From contig PKUY01000293.1 of the NCBI GenBank assembly GCA_003131705.1, forward strand, positions 1,293-10,689: a DNA stretch of 9,397 nucleotides. The letters run 5' to 3'. Numbering within the stretch: the first letter of the stretch is position 1; each line of letters opens with the position of its first letter. This DNA is from Acidobacteriota bacterium (lineage in GTDB: Bacteria > Acidobacteriota > Terriglobia > Acidiferrales > UBA7541). Positions 6,901 to 9,397 of this stretch are shown here, in pieces. Under the pieces are notes generated by a model. The model ran no database searches. It was not told the DNA's origin and saw nothing but the letters and a program-made list of their open reading frames with translations. Position numbers and translations under genes: made by a program.

Positions 6901-7998
6901 TCAGGCATGGCCCCCGGTCCCCGCTAGCGCAGCCAGAGACTGCTCGAACGGCGCGCGGGCTATGCCTCGTTCGGTGATAATCGCTGTGATGAATCGCGCG
7001 GGTGTCACATCGAATGCAGGATGCGCGGCGCGGACATCTGGTGAGATTCGCACGCCAGCGAGATGGGTGACTTCCTCCTGAGACCGCTCTTCGATGGGAA
7101 TCTGCTCTCCGGAAGCAATCGAAAGATCGAGCGTCGAAATCGGCGTCGCTACATAAAACGGGACCTTATTCTCTCTCGCGAGAACGGCAATTCCATAGGT
7201 GCCGATTTTATTGGCGGTGTCGCCATTGCCGGCGATTCGGTCGGCGCCGACCACCACAGCCGACACACCTCCCGTCTTCAGGAAGTGCCCGACCATGTTG
7301 TCCGTTATTAGAGTGAGGGGAATGTGGTCCTGGTGGAGTTCCCATGCGGTTAGACGCGCCCCCTGCAAATAGGGCCGCGTTTCGGGAACGATCACTTCAA
7401 TGCGGTAGCCGCCCTCGATCGCCATGCGAATCACGCCAAGGGCCGTGCCGATTCCTCCTGTAGCCAGCGCGCCGGCATTGCACTGCGTCATCACGCGGCC
7501 ACTCTTTGGCAAAAGCTCGGCCCCGAATCGGCCGATGCGCTCGTCGGCGTCGCGGCGCTCCTGGTGGAGATTGAGCGCCTCGTCGACGAGAGACGTCCTA
7601 ATATGATCGAGGCGCGCTGCAGAATCGCTGACGCCGCCGGTTGCCGTGGCGGGGGCCACTTCCTCGATTAGTTCGTCGAACCGGCGCCGGAAGCGCGCGA
7701 TCGCCCAAAATAAATCCACGGCTGTGGGGCGCGTGCACGCGAGCGTTTCGCAGATCGTTGCAAATTCCAGACGGAGTTCCTCGAGGCTTTTCGCGTGCGA
7801 CCGCTGCACACCCAAGGCCACACCCATCGCAGCGGCCACGCCAATCGCCGGCGCGCCGCGGATGACCATGTCTTTAATGGCCTGTGCGAGATCGCGGTAA
7901 TCCGTGTAGGTCAGGTAGATGACTTCACCCGGAAGCCGGCGCTGGTCGAGCAAAACAACGCCCTCGGGTGTCCATCGAATGGGTTCAACTGTTCGCAA
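6901..7998 (-). CDS. mtnA: S-methyl-5-thioribose-1-phosphate isomerase
   Basis: A 365-residue cytoplasmic enzyme of methionine salvage, converting 5-methylthioribose 1-phosphate to 5-methylthioribulose 1-phosphate. It belongs to the eIF2B-alpha/beta/delta-like superfamily. Diagnostic motifs are present: RGAPAIG (47-53), [10 protein letters not shown] with the catalytic Cys173, [16 protein letters not shown] (205-220), GADRI with the catalytic Asp253, and [12 protein letters not shown] (258-269). These match the Cys160 and Asp240 of Bacillus subtilis MtnA. Length and both ends are complete. The start is TTG: between the in-frame stop at 8041-8043 and the conserved N-terminal region there is no ATG or GTG, and GGAG at 8008-8011 lies nine bases ahead. 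Other methionine-salvage genes are not in the window. It follows the CPBP protease gene after 105 bases and may be transcribed from its own promoter there. CNAG, GADRI and overall length distinguish it from ribose-1,5-bisphosphate isomerases, though that relationship is close. Confidence 0.95.
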   Translation of the reverse strand: MRTVEPIRWTPEGVVLLDQRRLPGEVIYLTYTDYRDLAQAIKDMVIRGAPAIGVAAAMGVALGVQRSHAKSLEELRLEFATICETLACTRPTAVDLFWAIARFRRRFDELIEEVAPATATGGVSDSAARLDHIRTSLVDEALNLHQERRDADERIGRFGAELLPKSGRVMTQCNAGALATGGIGTALGVIRMAIEGGYRIEVIVPETRPYLQGARLTAWELHQDHIPLTLITDNMVGHFLKTGGVSAVVVGADRIAGNGDTANKIGTYGIAVLARENKVPFYVATPISTLDLSIASGEQIPIEERSQEEVTHLAGVRISPDVRAAHPAFDVTPARFITAIITERGIARAPFEQSLAALAGTGGHA

Positions 7999-8017
7999 TG
8001 AAATTGGCTCCGTGTAT

Positions 8018-8054
8018 GACGCGCGGCGATCGGTCCTCGATCATTTCGCGCGTC
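8018..8054 (-). promoter_or_regulatory. Nested stem-loop in the mtnA leader
   Basis: An outer 8-bp stem (GACGCGCG at 8018-8025 with CGCGCGTC at 8047-8054) encloses an inner 5-bp stem (GATCG at 8028-8032 with CGATC at 8038-8042) and a 5-base loop, with a 2-by-4 internal loop between. It lies 19 bases upstream of the TTG start, just before GGAG. If transcription starts near 8057, it would be the 5' end of the mtnA mRNA. It might control translation or mRNA stability, or be a protein-binding palindrome. I do not recognise it as a known riboswitch. Confidence 0.45.
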
Positions 8055-8063
8055 GGTTTATTG

Positions 8064-8069
8064 ATTCTA
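8064..8069 (-). promoter_or_regulatory. Possible -10 box (TAGAAT) of mtnA
   Basis: Reading on the minus strand, TAGAAT differs from TATAAT at one position and lies in a small AT-rich patch within the 105-base gap between the CPBP protease gene and mtnA. No convincing -35 box accompanies it (TTCTCG lies 16 bases upstream). If used, mtnA would have a short leader of about 58 bases containing the stem-loop. Confidence 0.3.
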
Positions 8070-8103
8070 ACTGATTTCGCGGTGGCGAGAAGGAGGCAAG
8101 CCA

Positions 8104-9027
8104 TCAAGAACCCGAATTGAGAACACGAAGCCCATGAGTGCCGATCAAAAATGCTAGCGAAACGAAAGAATTATAGCTGACGTGAAATAGATAACTCGCG
8201 AGCACAGTTTTCGTAACGGCGCGCACGTATGTGAACACAATCCCGACGATTACCAGCAAGACAATTTGCATCCAGCCGCCCCACAGTTGCGGCGCATGCA
8301 GCAATCCGAAAAGCGTGCCGGTGGCGAGTATCCCTGCGCCCACACCGAAGCTGCGCGCGACCACGGGATAAATGTAGCCGCGGAAAATTGTTTCTTCAAT
8401 CACCGGTGCGACGAGAACAGCCATCAGCAGGAGGAGCACGGCCGCACGCCGGTCCTGGAATAAAGTTTCCATCGGCAGCTTCACTTTTGCGCCGAAGCGC
8501 GCCGATACGATCTGGACCAGCAGGGCGAGAAAAAATCCCCCGCCGATGAATCTGAGATACGTGAACGCACTCGGAAGCCTGCCGGCCTCAAGCGGGCGCC
8601 AGCCGATCGTGCGCCAAAAAGGTAACGAGAAACGCAGTCGCATCTGCGCAACCAGGTAACCCAGCAGAACCAGAAACAGCACTGCCTGATTCAGGATTGC
8701 CCAGAGGCTTTTGTAGGCGGGGGAATGTTGAAGCTGGGAGGGGCTCACTCCGAACGCAGAAAAAAGCATTGCGAGCAAAATGCTCAGCAAAATCGTGCCC
8801 GCCAGCGGAAGAATTGCAACGAGCAGCAGATCGAGCCAGCCCCACGGAACGCGAAGATCTTCTGGAATAAACCGGCCGCCTGGACGATAAAATTCTTGTG
8901 GAAGAGGTGCGCTCGCGGGAAGCGGCGAGAATGTCACCGGCACCGGTTCGACAGAGCGCGGAGCTGTTTCAGGGGATTGAGGCGACTCGGGAGTAAGCGC
9001 AGTACCTTCGTCGAAGGTCATTGTCAT
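8104..9027 (-). CDS. CPBP family intramembrane glutamic-type endopeptidase (CAAX protease/Abi-like)
   Basis: A 307-residue polytopic membrane protein of the CPBP (CAAX protease and bacteriocin-processing, Rce1-like) family. The three catalytic motifs are intact: EETIFR with Glu211/Glu212 and Arg216, FGLLH with Phe240 and His244, and FHVSYN with His282 and Asn286. An N-terminal, proline-rich, soluble tail of about 60 residues precedes seven or so hydrophobic segments (near 63-90, 105-127, 158-176, 195-209, 228-243, 253-272, 276-296). The core is complete, so the protein is probably an active membrane protease; its substrate is unknown, and in bacteria members act in signalling, peptide maturation or bacteriocin immunity. 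The start at 9027 has a weak ribosome binding site; Met3 (9021) is an equal alternative. It begins 50 bases after the uvrA stop on the same strand, so cotranscription with uvrA is possible. Confidence 0.92.
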   Translation of the reverse strand: MTMTFDEGTALTPESPQSPETAPRSVEPVPVTFSPLPASAPLPQEFYRPGGRFIPEDLRVPWGWLDLLLVAILPLAGTILLSILLAMLFSAFGVSPSQLQHSPAYKSLWAILNQAVLFLVLLGYLVAQMRLRFSLPFWRTIGWRPLEAGRLPSAFTYLRFIGGGFFLALLVQIVSARFGAKVKLPMETLFQDRRAAVLLLLMAVLVAPVIEETIFRGYIYPVVARSFGVGAGILATGTLFGLLHAPQLWGGWMQIVLLVIVGIVFTYVRAVTKTVLASYLFHVSYNSFVSLAFLIGTHGLRVLNSGS

Positions 9028-9077
9028 TGGCCGTCAGTTACTGCTGCTCTTCGTCGTTCGCCTCGCGCACATCGTGT

Positions 9078-9397
9078 TCAGCTCGCCCGGCGCGCGTCAG
9101 CCGTCGCCGCGTTCGACCCATTCAGTGCCTGGGCCAGTATCTGGCCCGTGTACGACTTCTTGTTGCGCGCAATTTGCTCGGGCGTCCCCTGCGCGACGAT
9201 CCGGCCACCGCCCTCTCCGCCCTCGGGACCGAGATCGAGGATCCAGTCGGCTTGTTTGATCACGTCGAGGTTGTGCTCGATGATGACCACGGTATTGCCG
9301 AGCCCGACCAGGCGATTGAGCACGCCTAGAAGTTTATTCACGTCGTCAAAATGCAGCCCCGTGGTCGGCTCGTCGAGGATGTAGAGCGTGCGCCCGG
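9078..9397 (-). CDS. uvrA: UvrA, excinuclease ABC subunit A, C-terminal part
   Basis: The last 105 residues of UvrA, the damage-recognition ATPase of nucleotide excision repair; the gene continues past the right edge of the window. The visible part contains the Walker B and D-loop of the second ATPase domain ([16 protein letters not shown], with DE for ATP hydrolysis), the H-loop ([12 protein letters not shown]), and the UvrA-typical [19 protein letters not shown] ending, followed by GTPEQIA. This wording separates UvrA from ordinary ABC ATPases, so it should not be taken as the missing ATPase of the permease pair. The frame is open from the edge (codons from 9395 downwards), so no start lies in the window. 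The C-terminal tail ([17 protein letters not shown]) is poorly conserved, as expected. Confidence 0.95.
   Translation of the reverse strand, partial: GRTLYILDEPTTGLHFDDVNKLLGVLNRLVGLGNTVVIIEHNLDVIKQADWILDLGPEGGEGGGRIVAQGTPEQIARNKKSYTGQILAQALNGSNAATADARRAS

Noticed and set aside
6901..7998. Annotation as translation initiation factor eIF-2B alpha subunit
   Set aside because: An older automatic label for this superfamily. The CNAG cysteine and GADRI aspartate with full length point to methylthioribose-1-phosphate isomerase.
8725..9384. Plus-strand reading frame of 219 codons opposite the CPBP protease and uvrA
   Set aside because: It runs antisense across two genes and their gap, is very Arg/Ser-rich, and conflicts with the unmistakable UvrA and CPBP motifs on the other strand.
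9078..9397. UvrA fragment as a possible ATPase for the permease pair
   Set aside because: The C-terminal ending around [11 protein letters not shown] is specific to UvrA, and the gene is on the opposite strand in a separate unit.
1..9397. CRISPR array, insertion sequence, phage or defence island
   Set aside because: No regularly spaced repeats, transposase, integrase, terminal inverted repeats or tRNA-like attachment sites were seen; all gene content is explained by envelope, transport, repair and metabolic genes.

Overview
The window looks like a chromosomal segment from an Acidobacteriota-type bacterium. The main argument is the first gene: a very long outer-membrane receptor with an N-terminal carboxypeptidase-regulatory-like domain, of the kind found in large families in Acidobacteria (Koribacter/Solibacter-like lineages). 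Gram-negative envelope genes, moderately GC-rich coding sequence and MacB/FtsX-type permeases fit the same placement. This is inference from family knowledge; the window holds no rRNA or other taxonomic marker gene.

Layout, left to right. Positions 1-376 hold no confident gene. They contain an AT-rich stretch (about 170-310) that probably carries the promoter of the receptor gene, and a strong Shine-Dalgarno at 365-370. The receptor gene (377-4051, +, 1224 aa) ends at a textbook hairpin terminator (4082-4113). A 230-base intergenic region follows, with several small repeats and a perfect TATAAT box (4297-4302). It leads into a two-gene operon (4344-5600 and 5619-6893, +) of MacB/FtsX-family ABC-transporter permease subunits, both lacking the ATPase domain. 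Seven bases further on, the convergent minus-strand block begins. Read in its own direction it is: the C-terminal end of uvrA (9397-9078, partial), a CPBP/CAAX-type intramembrane protease (9027-8104), and mtnA, methylthioribose-1-phosphate isomerase (7998-6901), which starts with TTG and has a hairpin in its leader.

How the genes work together. The two permeases almost certainly form a heterodimeric or paired transmembrane unit of an ABC efflux/mechanotransmission machine, and need an ATPase encoded elsewhere. The receptor is a separate transcription unit with an unknown ligand. uvrA (nucleotide excision repair), the CPBP protease and mtnA (methionine salvage) share a strand, but nothing seen here shows that they share a function. 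No CRISPR array, insertion sequence, phage gene, tRNA or rRNA was seen. I did not find a convincing new multi-gene system. The points most worth a second look are the six closely spaced cysteine pairs in the receptor, the cysteine asymmetry between the paired permeases, the missing ATPase, and the nested hairpin ahead of mtnA.
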